DNA of 64,000 nucleotides, from NCBI RefSeq assembly GCF_014280435.1, contig NZ_CP060388.1, positions 186,001 through 250,000 of the forward strand, written 5' to 3'. This document shows positions 17,155 through 25,646 of this stretch, in pieces; positions within the stretch are counted from its first letter, which is position 1, and each line of letters opens with the position of its first letter. Made by a program: the position numbers and the translations under genes. The notes beneath the pieces were generated by a model. It was given only the letters and a program-made list of their open reading frames with translations. It ran no database searches and was not told the DNA's origin. The DNA is from Sphingobium sp. KCTC 72723 (GTDB taxonomy: Bacteria > Pseudomonadota > Alphaproteobacteria > Sphingomonadales > Sphingomonadaceae).

Positions 17155-18303
17155 ATGACAGGTCGGGGTGGCATGATGGATATATCGTCGGAAGCATATC
17201 GTCAGGGATATGCACATTGGTTGCGAACGGGGCGCTGGGTCGAAAGACACGGTGAAGGCGACATTGAATGCAAGTTCAATCCCTATCACGATCCACGCAA
17301 CGGGCAATTTACCTTTGCGCCAGGCGGACCCCGATCACTTGCTCGGGTGATCGTTTCGCGGGCGCGCTATGATGCGGCCAGTCCGTCGAATGTGGCGACC
17401 CGCGTTGGCTCAAGTGGTGGCAAGTATGCGCTCGCCCAACCTGCGAGCACGCAAAGCGCTACATTTACCGATGCCGTATATCGACCAGGCCAAAGTCGGG
17501 CCGAACTTGTGCCTGCGTCCCTGCCACGCTCGCCAAGGGCTACTGGTGGCAGCAATATTCGGGCTTTTCAAGATCCCATGACCTTGCAGCAGGCGATTCC
17601 CGGCCTGCAAGGCCAACCGGGCGGCGCAATCGTTGCTCTGGCCGATACCCTGTTCGACATCACGGGTCCGGCGCAGGAATTAACTACCCAGTTGGCGCGG
17701 GAACGGTCGAACCAGTTGATCAATCAGATCAAGGCGCTCGATCCCGATTACCAGTTTGGTGATTTCGGCTTTCCTGAAACAAAGCTGGGGCAGATCAATC
17801 AATTGAACAGGCTGCGCTTCGATCAGGCTGCTACATTCTTACTCATAAAAAATGAGTTACGGCCAATGCAATTAGAAACGCTCCGCTTTGTACAAGCCGC
17901 GACTGATCGCGCGTATGCTCAAGGCATCAAATCTCTGCGAGCAGGCAAGCTGCCGATCCGCCTTTCTGAACAGGAGGCGTTAGGAAATTTTATCGACCGC
18001 CGAGTTCGCATTGAATTGCGCGAGCGGTATGCGCAATATGGCATCGACGCAGCCGGTAAAGGACCAGTGCGCGTGAACCGGCGCGAAAATGATAGTTCAG
18101 GCAGCGAACTGAGTTTTCGACGTCCCGATATGCGGGTGGGCACTGTCGCCTATGATGTTACTCTCACCCAAAAGACGCTAAAAGCACAGCAAATTCGTGG
18201 GTTCTTCAACGCTGATTTTAAACCAACCCATGTGGTAATCATCCGCCCTCGCCAGATTGGATCTGAGAGCAGTTATATTATTAGCCGTCCGGAGACCAAG
18301 TGA
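17155..18303 (+). CDS. Putative polymorphic-type toxin with C-terminal PD-(D/E)XK-like nuclease domain
   Basis: This 382-residue protein has no signal peptide. Its N-terminus carries FNPYHDPRNGQFTF (from residue 41), a motif I associate with phage-head-linked and toxin-like proteins. A Gln/Leu-rich helical middle (about 140-270) follows. The C-terminal 70 residues have the arrangement of a restriction-endonuclease fold: Glu318, PD at 324-325, a YDVTLTQK strand with Asp334 and Lys339, then RGFFNADFKPTHVVIIRP. The stop overlaps the start of a small acidic gene by one base. Composition is more AT-rich than its flanks. The start could be 17155 or the ATG at 17173. The nuclease role is inferred from residue pattern only. 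Confidence 0.5.
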   Translation: MTGRGGMMDISSEAYRQGYAHWLRTGRWVERHGEGDIECKFNPYHDPRNGQFTFAPGGPRSLARVIVSRARYDAASPSNVATRVGSSGGKYALAQPASTQSATFTDAVYRPGQSRAELVPASLPRSPRATGGSNIRAFQDPMTLQQAIPGLQGQPGGAIVALADTLFDITGPAQELTTQLARERSNQLINQIKALDPDYQFGDFGFPETKLGQINQLNRLRFDQAATFLLIKNELRPMQLETLRFVQAATDRAYAQGIKSLRAGKLPIRLSEQEALGNFIDRRVRIELRERYAQYGIDAAGKGPVRVNRRENDSSGSELSFRRPDMRVGTVAYDVTLTQKTLKAQQIRGFFNADFKPTHVVIIRPRQIGSESSYIISRPETK

Positions 18304-18704
18304 TGACGGAATATTTCACCAGTTCCTATCATAATACTACCCCCTACATTCCCGCGTCTCTCAGCGAAATCTATGATCTGTTGGGAGCCATGATACTTGA
18401 GGCGCCTATTTTTATCGACGAATCTGGCGTGTTTCCTATGCGGACTATCGACACGCGATTTCATCAATTGGTCGAGAGTTTTGGCAAAGTCCGCAAAAAG
18501 GTGGGAGAGGAACGTTATGCCCAACTGATGGACCTTGCCGCACAGGCAAAGGCGTTGTTCGCCGCCGATCCCGATGGTGACAATGGCAAAAGCGATCAGG
18601 GTCGCGCGCTGTTATTTGCGATCGAGGAAATCATCCAGGCTTCACGGTCACGCCGGGTTGCGACAAAGCTGAAGGACGATGAGGGCGAAGTCACCGGCGA
18701 CTGA
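18303..18704 (+). CDS. Putative immunity protein of the adjacent toxin-like gene
   Basis: This 133-residue soluble protein starts at the base that ends the preceding stop (TGATG), so it is translated with it. It is acidic, especially at the C-terminus (DDEGEVTGD), without membrane segments or signal peptide. A mostly helical body is predicted from patterns such as LYQAL-like FHQLVESFGKVRKKV and MDLAAQAKALF. I recognise no family. The position, size, charge and coupled translation are those of immunity proteins that neutralise a nuclease toxin. An alternative is a chaperone or adaptor for the upstream protein. Confidence 0.5.
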   Translation: MTEYFTSSYHNTTPYIPASLSEIYDLLGAMILEAPIFIDESGVFPMRTIDTRFHQLVESFGKVRKKVGEERYAQLMDLAAQAKALFAADPDGDNGKSDQGRALLFAIEEIIQASRSRRVATKLKDDEGEVTGD

Positions 18705-18769
18705 TTGAGACACGCATTTCTGCACCCCTGCAACGGTGTGAACTTCGCCCCCGACCTCGGCGCCTTGGC

Positions 18770-19612
18770 TCAACGATTGCCCCCGATCAGGTCGCCCAAC
18801 TCGCCCAGCATCGACCCTTCGCCGCGATTCTGGCCGCCCCGGCTGCCTGCCGCCGCCATCATCCGTCCGGCCAGGCGGCTGAACGGCAAGGACTGGATCC
18901 ACACATGCCCCGGTCCGCGCAGCCGGGCAAAGAAAGCCCCTTCGCCGCCGAATATCATCGATTTGACTCCGCCCGCCGCGACCAGATCGAAATCGACCGT
19001 GGATGTCATTGCCGCCAGGCAACCCGTGTCGACATGCAATTCCTCGCCCGCCGCCAATTCGCGTTCGACCACCGTGCCGCCCATCTGGGTGAACACCCAC
19101 CCATCGCCGTCCAGCCGCTGCATGATGAAACCTTCGCCACCGAACAGCCCGGTCATGATCTTCTTCTGGAAATATATGCCCATCGACACGCCCTTGGCCG
19201 CGGCCAGAAAGGCATCCTTTTGGCAGATCAGCGTGCCGCCATATTGGTCGAGTTTCAGCGGCAAGATCGCGCCGGGCGTGGGCGCGGCAAAGGCGACCCG
19301 CGCCTTGCCCGACCCTTGGTGGGTGAACACGGTGGTGAACAGGCTCTCCCCCGTCACCAGCCGCTTGCCCGCGCCCAGCAGCTTGCCCATGAAGCCCCCG
19401 TCCGACCCGCCGCTGCCGTCGCCGAACACCGTGGTCATCGAAATGCTGGCATCCTTCCACACCATTGCGCCCGCTTCGGCGACCGCACTTTCGCCGGGGT
19501 CCAGCTCGATCTCCAGAAATTGCAGCTCCTGCCCCTTGATCTCGAAATCGATATCGTCGGACAGCGAAGCGTTGCGGCTATGGCTCCAGGGGGAGGGGGA
19601 CGGCATCGGCAT
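18770..19612 (-). CDS. TIGR00266/AIM24-family protein
   Basis: This 280-residue cytosolic protein belongs to the AIM24 beta-rich fold family. Features are the opening IDFEIKGQELQFLEIELDPGESAV, GAMVWKDASI, a glycine-rich loop with GLFGGEGFIMQRL, and GGVKSMIFGGEGAFFARL near the end. It has no known enzymatic role in bacteria. The start at 19612 is preferred because a family-like N-terminus follows; an upstream in-frame extension to 19690 lacks similarity. The gene converges on the toxin-immunity pair, with 65 bases between the stops. Confidence 0.85.
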   Translation of the reverse strand: MPMPSPSPWSHSRNASLSDDIDFEIKGQELQFLEIELDPGESAVAEAGAMVWKDASISMTTVFGDGSGGSDGGFMGKLLGAGKRLVTGESLFTTVFTHQGSGKARVAFAAPTPGAILPLKLDQYGGTLICQKDAFLAAAKGVSMGIYFQKKIMTGLFGGEGFIMQRLDGDGWVFTQMGGTVVERELAAGEELHVDTGCLAAMTSTVDFDLVAAGGVKSMIFGGEGAFFARLRGPGHVWIQSLPFSRLAGRMMAAAGSRGGQNRGEGSMLGELGDLIGGNR

Positions 19613-19789
19613 AGTCTCCTGCGAACGGTGATGGGGGCTTTTAGCGTGATGCGCCCGCCGATGAAATGCCCGGCCGACGGCGGCGACCATGTTAATCTTC
19701 GCCGTCCCGCCTGTCCCATAACGGACCAGCCTGCCGTTAACCCTCTACTTTCCTTGGCCGCGCCGCGCGCCGCGCCTACCTTGGCACCC

Positions 19790-20719
19790 ATGCGTATCCT
19801 TACCACCACTTTGCTCGCCTCCGCCGCCATCGCATCGACCGCACTGGCACAGGGAAACCCGGCACCCTTCACTATCGACGGCAATGGCTATGCCTCGCTG
19901 GCCGATGCGCTGAGTGCAATCGGCGACGGGCGCGGCACGGTGACGGTGGCGCCCGGCACCTATCACGCATGTGCGGTGCAACAGGGCGGCGACATCACCA
20001 TCCGCGCCGCAACCCCCGGCACCGTCATCTTCGACGGCGTGCCGTGCGAGGGTAAGGCGGCGCTGGTGCTGCGTGGGCAGGGCAGCATAGTCGACGGCAT
20101 CATATTCCAGAATATCCGCGTCCCCGACGGCAATGGCGCGGGCATCCGGCTGGAAAGCGGAAACCTGACCGTCCGCAACAGCCTGTTCCGCAACAGCGAG
20201 GAAGGGATTCTGACCGGCGACGGCGATGGCAGCGTGACGATCGACAAATCCACCTTCCGCCATCTGGGCCGCTGCGACCGCGACCTGGATTGCGCCCATG
20301 GCATCTATATCGGTCGTCTGGACAGCCTGACCGTCACTAACAGCCGCTTCGACCTGGGCGATGGCGGCCATTATCTCAAAAGCCGCGCCGCCCGCGTCAC
20401 CATCACCGACAATAGTTTCGATGACAGCGGCGGGAAACTGACCAACTATATGATCGACTTGCCCAACGGGGCCAGCGGCGTCATTCGCGGCAATGACATG
20501 GTGCAGGGCAAGGACAAGGATAACTGGTCCGTTTTCATCACCGTCGCCCCGGAAGGCCGCGAACAAAGCAGCGCGGGTCTGGTGATCGAAGGCAACAAGG
20601 CCGGTTTCGTGCCGGGGGTGGAGCGCAACTCGACCTTCGTGGCGAACTTCACCGATGACGCGGTGCGGATCGGCGCGAACGATCTTGCCCCGTCGATGAA
20701 AGTGAAGGACCGCCGCTGA
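19790..20719 (+). CDS. Exported right-handed beta-helix (pectate-lyase-like fold) protein
   Basis: This 309-residue protein has a signal peptide (LLASAAIASTALA-Q) and then repeated short beta strands typical of a parallel beta-helix: VTVAPGTYHACAV, GGDITIRAATPGTVIFDG, GSIVDGIIFQNIRV, NLTVRNSLFRNSEEGIL, DSLTVTNSRFDLGDGG. Such folds bind or cleave polysaccharides, but no catalytic set was recognised. It is likely periplasmic or secreted. Its start lies 178 bases after the divergent AIM24 gene start, so a shared promoter region is possible. Confidence 0.8.
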   Translation: MRILTTTLLASAAIASTALAQGNPAPFTIDGNGYASLADALSAIGDGRGTVTVAPGTYHACAVQQGGDITIRAATPGTVIFDGVPCEGKAALVLRGQGSIVDGIIFQNIRVPDGNGAGIRLESGNLTVRNSLFRNSEEGILTGDGDGSVTIDKSTFRHLGRCDRDLDCAHGIYIGRLDSLTVTNSRFDLGDGGHYLKSRAARVTITDNSFDDSGGKLTNYMIDLPNGASGVIRGNDMVQGKDKDNWSVFITVAPEGREQSSAGLVIEGNKAGFVPGVERNSTFVANFTDDAVRIGANDLAPSMKVKDRR

Positions 20720-20756
20720 CTTGCCAATGTGGGGCGCAGGAGCGATAGTCGCCACC

Positions 20757-20951
20757 ATGCGCACCACCTATGACAATGCCACCGTCCGCCTCTACCATCT
20801 GGGCGATGATGGCGGCGCGACGACCCTGATGTACGGCGCGTTCAGCCAAGCGCTGCGCGTCGCTGAACAACAACCGCAGGAGGTGCAGGACGGCCTCTAT
20901 CTGGCCACCGACAATGACGTGGTTGCCTATCTCGACCTGATCGAGGGATAA
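20757..20951 (+). CDS. Small conserved-looking protein, function unknown
   Basis: This 64-residue protein starts MRTTYDNATVRLYHLGDDG and ends DNDVVAYLDLIEG. It has no signal peptide or membrane segment. It lies 37 bases behind the beta-helix gene on the same strand, and its last 25 bases overlap the end of the convergent MFS gene. The codon pattern looks coding, with high third-position GC. The function is not recognised. Confidence 0.5.
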   Translation: MRTTYDNATVRLYHLGDDGGATTLMYGAFSQALRVAEQQPQEVQDGLYLATDNDVVAYLDLIEG

Positions 20952-22213
20952 GGCGCGGTTTCCGGCATCCGCCAAAGGAATGGCAGCACGCCCAGCGCCA
21001 CGACCGCAATCATCACGCCGGGCGTCGCCGCCCATCCGCTCCGCTGGGTCAGGATATGCGACAGATAGGGGGTCAGCCCGCCGAACAAGGCCGTGGCGCT
21101 GGTCGCGCCGAGCGCCAGGCCGCTCAGTCGCCCTTCGCCCGGAAACTGCTCCGCCGTCGTCACTGCCCCCACGGCACTGACCGCGCCGCCCAGCCCCGCC
21201 AGCACCAGCGCCCCGGCCAGCGCCTGCACGAAGCTACCCTGTGCCATCACCCCGAACATCAGCACCGGCAACGCGACCCCGCCCAGCGCCAGCGCGACCA
21301 GCACCGGCCTGCGCCCCACCCGGTCCGACAAATGGCCCGTGACCGGCGTAACCAAAATGACCATGACCGCCGCCAGCGTGGACAGCCACAGCGCATCGGC
21401 TTCACCCATCGCCGCCACCCCGGTCAGGAAATTGGGGACATAGACGATGCCGACATAATAAGTGATCGATCCCAGCGCCGATATGGCAAAGCCGCGCACT
21501 ATCGCCGGGCGATGATGGGTCAGGCTGTGGCGCAACGGCGCGGCGGGAATGCTGTTCTGCTCACGTTGCCGCACGAAATCGGGCGATTCTTCCATGGTCG
21601 ACCGGGCCAGCAGCACAAGTCCCGCCATCGCTGCGCCGACGAAAAAGGGTATCCGCCACCCCCAGCTATCGAGCGCCACCTGATCCATGCTGGCAACGGT
21701 AATCGCCGACAGCGTCACCGCGATCAGCCCGCCAACCTCGCTCGCCGCCGACGCGAGCGACGTGACGAAACCCCGTCGCCGCGCCTGTGCGCTTTCCAGC
21801 AAATAGGCGACCACGCCGGTATATTCGCCCCCGACCGAAAACGCCATCAGGCAGCGCAGCGCCAGCAGCAGCCATCCCGCCGATGCTCCCATCTGCGCCT
21901 GCGTCGGCAGCAGCGCGGTGGCCAGCATCGCCCCGCTCATCAGTGCCATCGACAACAGCATCGTCACCCGCCTGCCATGGCGGTCGCCGATATGGCCAAA
22001 GACGATCGCACCCAGCGGCCGCATCAGATAGGCCAGCGCAAACCCCGCCAGCGCATAGCCGACCCCATCCGCGCCGCCGCCAAAGAAAATGCGCGACAGC
22101 GTGGTGGCCAGATACAGATAGAGCGTGAAATCATACCATTCGATGACCGTGGACAACCCCGCGATCAACAGCGACCGCGTGGACAGGCGCGCGCCCGGAT
22201 CGGTCATTGGCAT
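20927..22213 (-). CDS. MFS transporter, metabolite:H+ symporter type
   Basis: This is a 428-residue, 12-helix major facilitator. The opening IAGLSTVIEWYDFTLYLYLA and the loop FGHIGDRHGRRVTML are the signature of the metabolite:H+ symporter (MHS) branch that imports carboxylates, and GHLSDRVGRRPVL marks the equivalent loop in the second half. The ATG at 22213 has a good GAGAGGAG site. A helix-turn-helix regulator gene lies just upstream on the same strand, 28 bases away, and aceA is divergent beyond it, so a role in acetate or organic-acid uptake is plausible but not shown. Confidence 0.88.
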   Translation of the reverse strand: MPMTDPGARLSTRSLLIAGLSTVIEWYDFTLYLYLATTLSRIFFGGGADGVGYALAGFALAYLMRPLGAIVFGHIGDRHGRRVTMLLSMALMSGAMLATALLPTQAQMGASAGWLLLALRCLMAFSVGGEYTGVVAYLLESAQARRRGFVTSLASAASEVGGLIAVTLSAITVASMDQVALDSWGWRIPFFVGAAMAGLVLLARSTMEESPDFVRQREQNSIPAAPLRHSLTHHRPAIVRGFAISALGSITYYVGIVYVPNFLTGVAAMGEADALWLSTLAAVMVILVTPVTGHLSDRVGRRPVLVALALGGVALPVLMFGVMAQGSFVQALAGALVLAGLGGAVSAVGAVTTAEQFPGEGRLSGLALGATSATALFGGLTPYLSHILTQRSGWAATPGVMIAVVALGVLPFLWRMPETAPYPSIRSR

Positions 22214-22241
22214 GGTCACTCCTCTCATTCCCTTATGTCCC

Positions 22242-23639
22242 TCAGCCGTCCGCAAAGCCAAAGGGCGCTCTGGTCCGCCGATAATCGTCGGGCAACATGT
22301 CCCGGCCGATCGGCGGGGCGGATCGGGCCAGGCATTGGGGCCGGTGGCACAGGCGGCACGTCACGCCGATGGGCGTCGGCTCGGCTGCCGGGCTGCCTTG
22401 CGTATAGATCAGCCGATGGGCATGGTCGGCGGCGCAGCATAGCGCGATCGCTCGGTCTACCCTGGGCGCACCCCATCCGCCACCCCCGGCGGTCACGGTG
22501 CGGGCGATGGAAAAGAAACGCTGGCCATCGGGCAGTTCCAGCCATTGGGTCACGACCGCGCGGGGCGTCTCGAACACCCGATGCACCGACCAGAGCGGGC
22601 AGGAGCCGCCATGCCGGGCAAAGGGAAAGCCCGCGCCATCCAGCCGCTTGGACACATTGCCCGCCGGGTCGACTCGCAGGAAAAAGAAAGGCACCCGTTC
22701 CTGCCCCGGCTTCTGCAACGTCGTCAGCCGATGGGCGGTCTGCTCGAAACTGGTGCCGAACTGCCGGGCCAGCGCCTCGACATCATAACGCCGCGCCTCC
22801 ACCGCCTTGGCAAAGGCACCATAGGGCATCAATATCGCCGCCGCCCCGTAACTGGCCAGCGCCCGCCGGGTCAGCCGACGCTCGCTTTCGCCGCTGAATT
22901 GCCCGTCCTTCAATATAGCGTCAAAGGCTTTGCGCATCTCCAGATAGGCGATCTGGAGCGCCAGTTGAAAAGCGGAACTGGCGCTATCGAGCGCATCGTC
23001 CAGCAGCACGGCGTCGCGATGCCGGTCATAACGGCGTAGCGACCCGGCCATCACATCGGACGGCAAGCGGCGAACCCGCAAATTATGTTTGGCCCGCAAC
23101 CATCCGGTCAGCCCGCCCTCAGCTTCCGCCTCTGCCGCCAGTCTTTCCGCCGCATCGTCCAGCAGCGGAAAACTGTTGCGCCGCGCCGCAATGAACCGAC
23201 GCGCTTCGGCCACCGGATCGGGCGCGTCGGGCGCATCCTCCGCGCGCACCCCCCGGTCGGCGAGCGCTAGATGCTCCTCGCGGTAACTGGTATAAAGCCG
23301 CAGCAACGCTTCGGTGATGCCCGGATAATTGACTGCGACATCCCCCGTCGCCAACTGCGGCAGATCGATGTCCGCGAACATCGGGTCTTTCAGCACCGCG
23401 TGCAGCCGCGCCGTCTGCTCCGTGCCGCCGTCGCCTGCCACCTCCGCCATGTCCAGCTTATACGTCCGCGCCAGCCGCAACAGCATGTCGGCGGTCAATG
23501 GCCGCTGGTTGCGTTCCAGCAACGCGACATAGGACGCCGAAATATCCAGATCGGCGGCCATATCCGCCTGCGTCAGGCCCAGGTCGCGGCGCAGGCGGCG
23601 CAGCCTTGGCCCCATATAAACCGGGCTATCCTTACGCAT
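22242..23639 (-). CDS. RamB-like/short-chain fatty acyl transcriptional regulator (XRE + IrrE/DUF2083)
   Basis: This 465-residue regulator has an N-terminal Cro/CI helix-turn-helix (RLRRLRRDLGLTQADMAADLDISASYVALLERNQRPL), a middle IrrE-like region (residues about 150-290) and a C-terminal Cys-rich DUF2083 domain (CPLWSVHR, CRLCHRPQC). Proteins of this layout act as RamB-type controllers of acetate and propionate metabolism. It is divergent from isocitrate lyase with an inverted repeat between the genes. The canonical HExxH of IrrE is degenerate. Which acyl-CoA it senses cannot be read from the sequence. Confidence 0.85.
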   Translation of the reverse strand: MRKDSPVYMGPRLRRLRRDLGLTQADMAADLDISASYVALLERNQRPLTADMLLRLARTYKLDMAEVAGDGGTEQTARLHAVLKDPMFADIDLPQLATGDVAVNYPGITEALLRLYTSYREEHLALADRGVRAEDAPDAPDPVAEARRFIAARRNSFPLLDDAAERLAAEAEAEGGLTGWLRAKHNLRVRRLPSDVMAGSLRRYDRHRDAVLLDDALDSASSAFQLALQIAYLEMRKAFDAILKDGQFSGESERRLTRRALASYGAAAILMPYGAFAKAVEARRYDVEALARQFGTSFEQTAHRLTTLQKPGQERVPFFFLRVDPAGNVSKRLDGAGFPFARHGGSCPLWSVHRVFETPRAVVTQWLELPDGQRFFSIARTVTAGGGGWGAPRVDRAIALCCAADHAHRLIYTQGSPAAEPTPIGVTCRLCHRPQCLARSAPPIGRDMLPDDYRRTRAPFGFADG

Positions 23640-23660
23640 ATCACCAATCCTATGTGCAGA

Positions 23661-23691
23661 CTTTACAACTATACATCAGAATTTTGTAAAG
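23661..23691. promoter_or_regulatory. Operator candidate of the RamB-like regulator, in front of aceA
   Basis: CTTTACAA (23661-23668) and TTGTAAAG (23684-23691) are perfect inverted arms separated by 15 bases, in the 143-base divergent space between regulator and aceA. Spacing of centres is about two helical turns. RamB-type regulators recognise TTTGCAAA-like half sites, which these resemble. Confidence 0.6.
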
Positions 23692-23782
23692 ATCGACAAC
23701 TGAACTGCAAGAGGACTGCCGCGCCGCAACGGCAGGGGATAGGCGGAACCCAACAGACCACCATCCACGCAAGGAACGGCCC

Positions 23783-25378
23783 ATGACCTACCAGGATAAT
23801 ATCGCAAAGGCGCAAGCGCTGATCGGCAGCCATCCCGGCACCTGGGACGGCATCAATGCGGAATCCGTCGCGCGCATGAAGCTGCAAAACCGCTTCAACA
23901 CCGGCCTCGACATCGCCAAATATACCGCGGGCATCATGCGCCGCGACATGGCCGCCTATGATCTCGACCCGGCCAACTACACCCAGTCGCTGGGTTGCTG
24001 GCACGGCTTCATCGGTCAGCAAAAGCTGATCGCCATTAAAAAGCATTTCGGCACGACCAAGCAGAAATATCTCTACCTGTCCGGCTGGATGGTCGCGGCG
24101 CTGCGCAGCGATTTCGGCCCGCTGCCTGATCAGTCGATGCACGAAAAGACCAGCGTCGCCGCGCTGATCGAGGAACTCTACACCTTCCTCAAGCAGGCCG
24201 ACGCCCGCGAACTTGGCATGATGTTCCGCGATCTCGACAAGGCTCGCGAAGCCGGCAACGCGGTCGAGGCACAGCGCATCGCCCATGCCATCGACAATTA
24301 TGAAACCCATGTCGTCCCCATCATCGCCGACATCGACGCAGGCTTCGGCAATGCCGAGGCGACCTACCTGCTCGCCAAGAAGATGATCGAGGCGGGCGCC
24401 TGCGCGCTCCAGATCGAGAACCAGGTTTCGGACGAAAAGCAGTGCGGGCATCAGGACGGCAAGGTCACCGTGCCGCATGAGGACTTCCTGGCCAAGGTCC
24501 GCGCCTGCCGCTACGCCTTCCTCGAACTGGGCGTTGATGATGGCATCATCGTCACCCGCACCGACTCGCTGGGCGCTGGCCTGACCAAGCAGATCGCGGT
24601 CAGCAAGGAAGCGGGCGACATTGGCGACCAATATAACAGCTTCCTCGATTGCGAGGAAATCGATCCGGCCACGGCGAAGAATGGCGACGTCATCCTGAAC
24701 CGCGACGGCAAGCTGCTGCGCCCCAAGCGACTGCCCAGCAACCTGTTCCAGTTCCGCGAAGGCACCGGAGCGGACCGCTGCGTCCTCGACTGCATCACCT
24801 CGCTTCAGAACGGCGCGGACCTACTGTGGATCGAAACCGAAAAGCCGCACATCGAACAGATCGCCTCGATGGTCGACCGCATCCGTGAAGTCATCCCCAA
24901 CGCCAAGCTGGTCTACAACAACTCGCCCAGCTTCAACTGGACGCTCAACTTCCGCCAGCAGGTTTATGACGCCTGGGTCGAAGCGGGCAAGGATGTCAGC
25001 GCCTATGACCGGGCGCGCCTGATGAGCGTCGATTATGACGCCACCGATCTGGGCCAAGAAGCCGACGACCGTATCCGCACCTTCCAGCGGGATGCGGCTG
25101 CACGAGCAGGGATTTTCCATCACCTCATCACCCTGCCGACCTATCACACCGCAGCGCTCAGCACCGATAATCTCGCCAAGACCTATTTCGGCGAGGAAGG
25201 TATGCTGGGCTATGTCGAGGGCGTCCAGCGCAAGGAAATCCGTCAGGGCATCGCCTGCGTCAAGCATCAGAATATGTCGGGCAGCGACATTGGCGACGAT
25301 CACAAGGATTATTTCGCCGGGGAAGCCGCGCTCAAGGCGGGCGGCGCGCACAACACGATGAACCAATTCGCAGCCTAA
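23783..25378 (+). CDS. aceA: Isocitrate lyase
   Basis: Isocitrate lyase splits isocitrate to glyoxylate and succinate in the glyoxylate shunt. The 531-residue protein is of the long subtype. The active-site loop reads EKQCGHQDGK with Cys221, instead of the KKCGH of the E. coli enzyme; the Gln form is usual in this subtype. The metal and substrate region IADIDAGFGNAEA and NNSPSFNW near the C-terminus are intact. RBS AAGGAA precedes the ATG. It is divergent from the RamB-like regulator. Malate synthase is not in the window. Confidence 0.97.
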   Translation: MTYQDNIAKAQALIGSHPGTWDGINAESVARMKLQNRFNTGLDIAKYTAGIMRRDMAAYDLDPANYTQSLGCWHGFIGQQKLIAIKKHFGTTKQKYLYLSGWMVAALRSDFGPLPDQSMHEKTSVAALIEELYTFLKQADARELGMMFRDLDKAREAGNAVEAQRIAHAIDNYETHVVPIIADIDAGFGNAEATYLLAKKMIEAGACALQIENQVSDEKQCGHQDGKVTVPHEDFLAKVRACRYAFLELGVDDGIIVTRTDSLGAGLTKQIAVSKEAGDIGDQYNSFLDCEEIDPATAKNGDVILNRDGKLLRPKRLPSNLFQFREGTGADRCVLDCITSLQNGADLLWIETEKPHIEQIASMVDRIREVIPNAKLVYNNSPSFNWTLNFRQQVYDAWVEAGKDVSAYDRARLMSVDYDATDLGQEADDRIRTFQRDAAARAGIFHHLITLPTYHTAALSTDNLAKTYFGEEGMLGYVEGVQRKEIRQGIACVKHQNMSGSDIGDDHKDYFAGEAALKAGGAHNTMNQFAA

Positions 25379-25427
25379 AGGCTGCGGGGGGAAACAATTC
25401 GCGGCCTGACAAAGGCAGCGCAGGCAC

Positions 25428-25466
25428 CATCTCCCCGACGATATCCCGATCGTCGTCGGGGAGATG
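25428..25466. repeat. Strong 14-bp stem hairpin downstream of aceA
   Basis: CATCTCCCCGACGA (25428-25441) pairs perfectly with TCGTCGGGGAGATG (25453-25466) around an 11-base loop. No T-run follows, so it is a repeat or mRNA 3' stabiliser rather than a terminator. Between this and 25580 nothing coding was recognised. Confidence 0.6.
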
Positions 25467-25580
25467 GGTTTCGCGCAGCGCGCAAACCGGAAAGAACAGC
25501 GTTTCGCGGCCTATGCCGCGTGAAGGGCCAGTTCGCGGGGACGTCGACACTCCCTCGCGATTTGGGTGGAAGAAACTGGA

Positions 25581-25612
25581 CGACCCGGCGGCGCACCGCC
25601 GGGTCGTTTTTT
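25581..25612 (+). terminator. Rho-independent terminator downstream of aceA
   Basis: CGACCCGGCGG and CCGCCGGGTCG form an 11-bp perfect stem around a four-base loop and are followed by six T. It lies 35 bases before the end of the convergent DUF885 gene. Confidence 0.92.
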
Positions 25613-25646
25613 CTCGTTATAATCCTCGCTTGAAAGGGGAAGATTT

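Noticed and set aside
17155..18704. Remnant prophage around the NPYHDPRNG-containing gene
   Set aside because: No other phage structural, integrase or attachment-site features flank the pair.
21056..22897. A 613-codon plus-strand ORF opposite the MFS and regulator genes
   Set aside because: Arg/Gln/Pro-biased antisense frame spanning two genuine genes; no domain.
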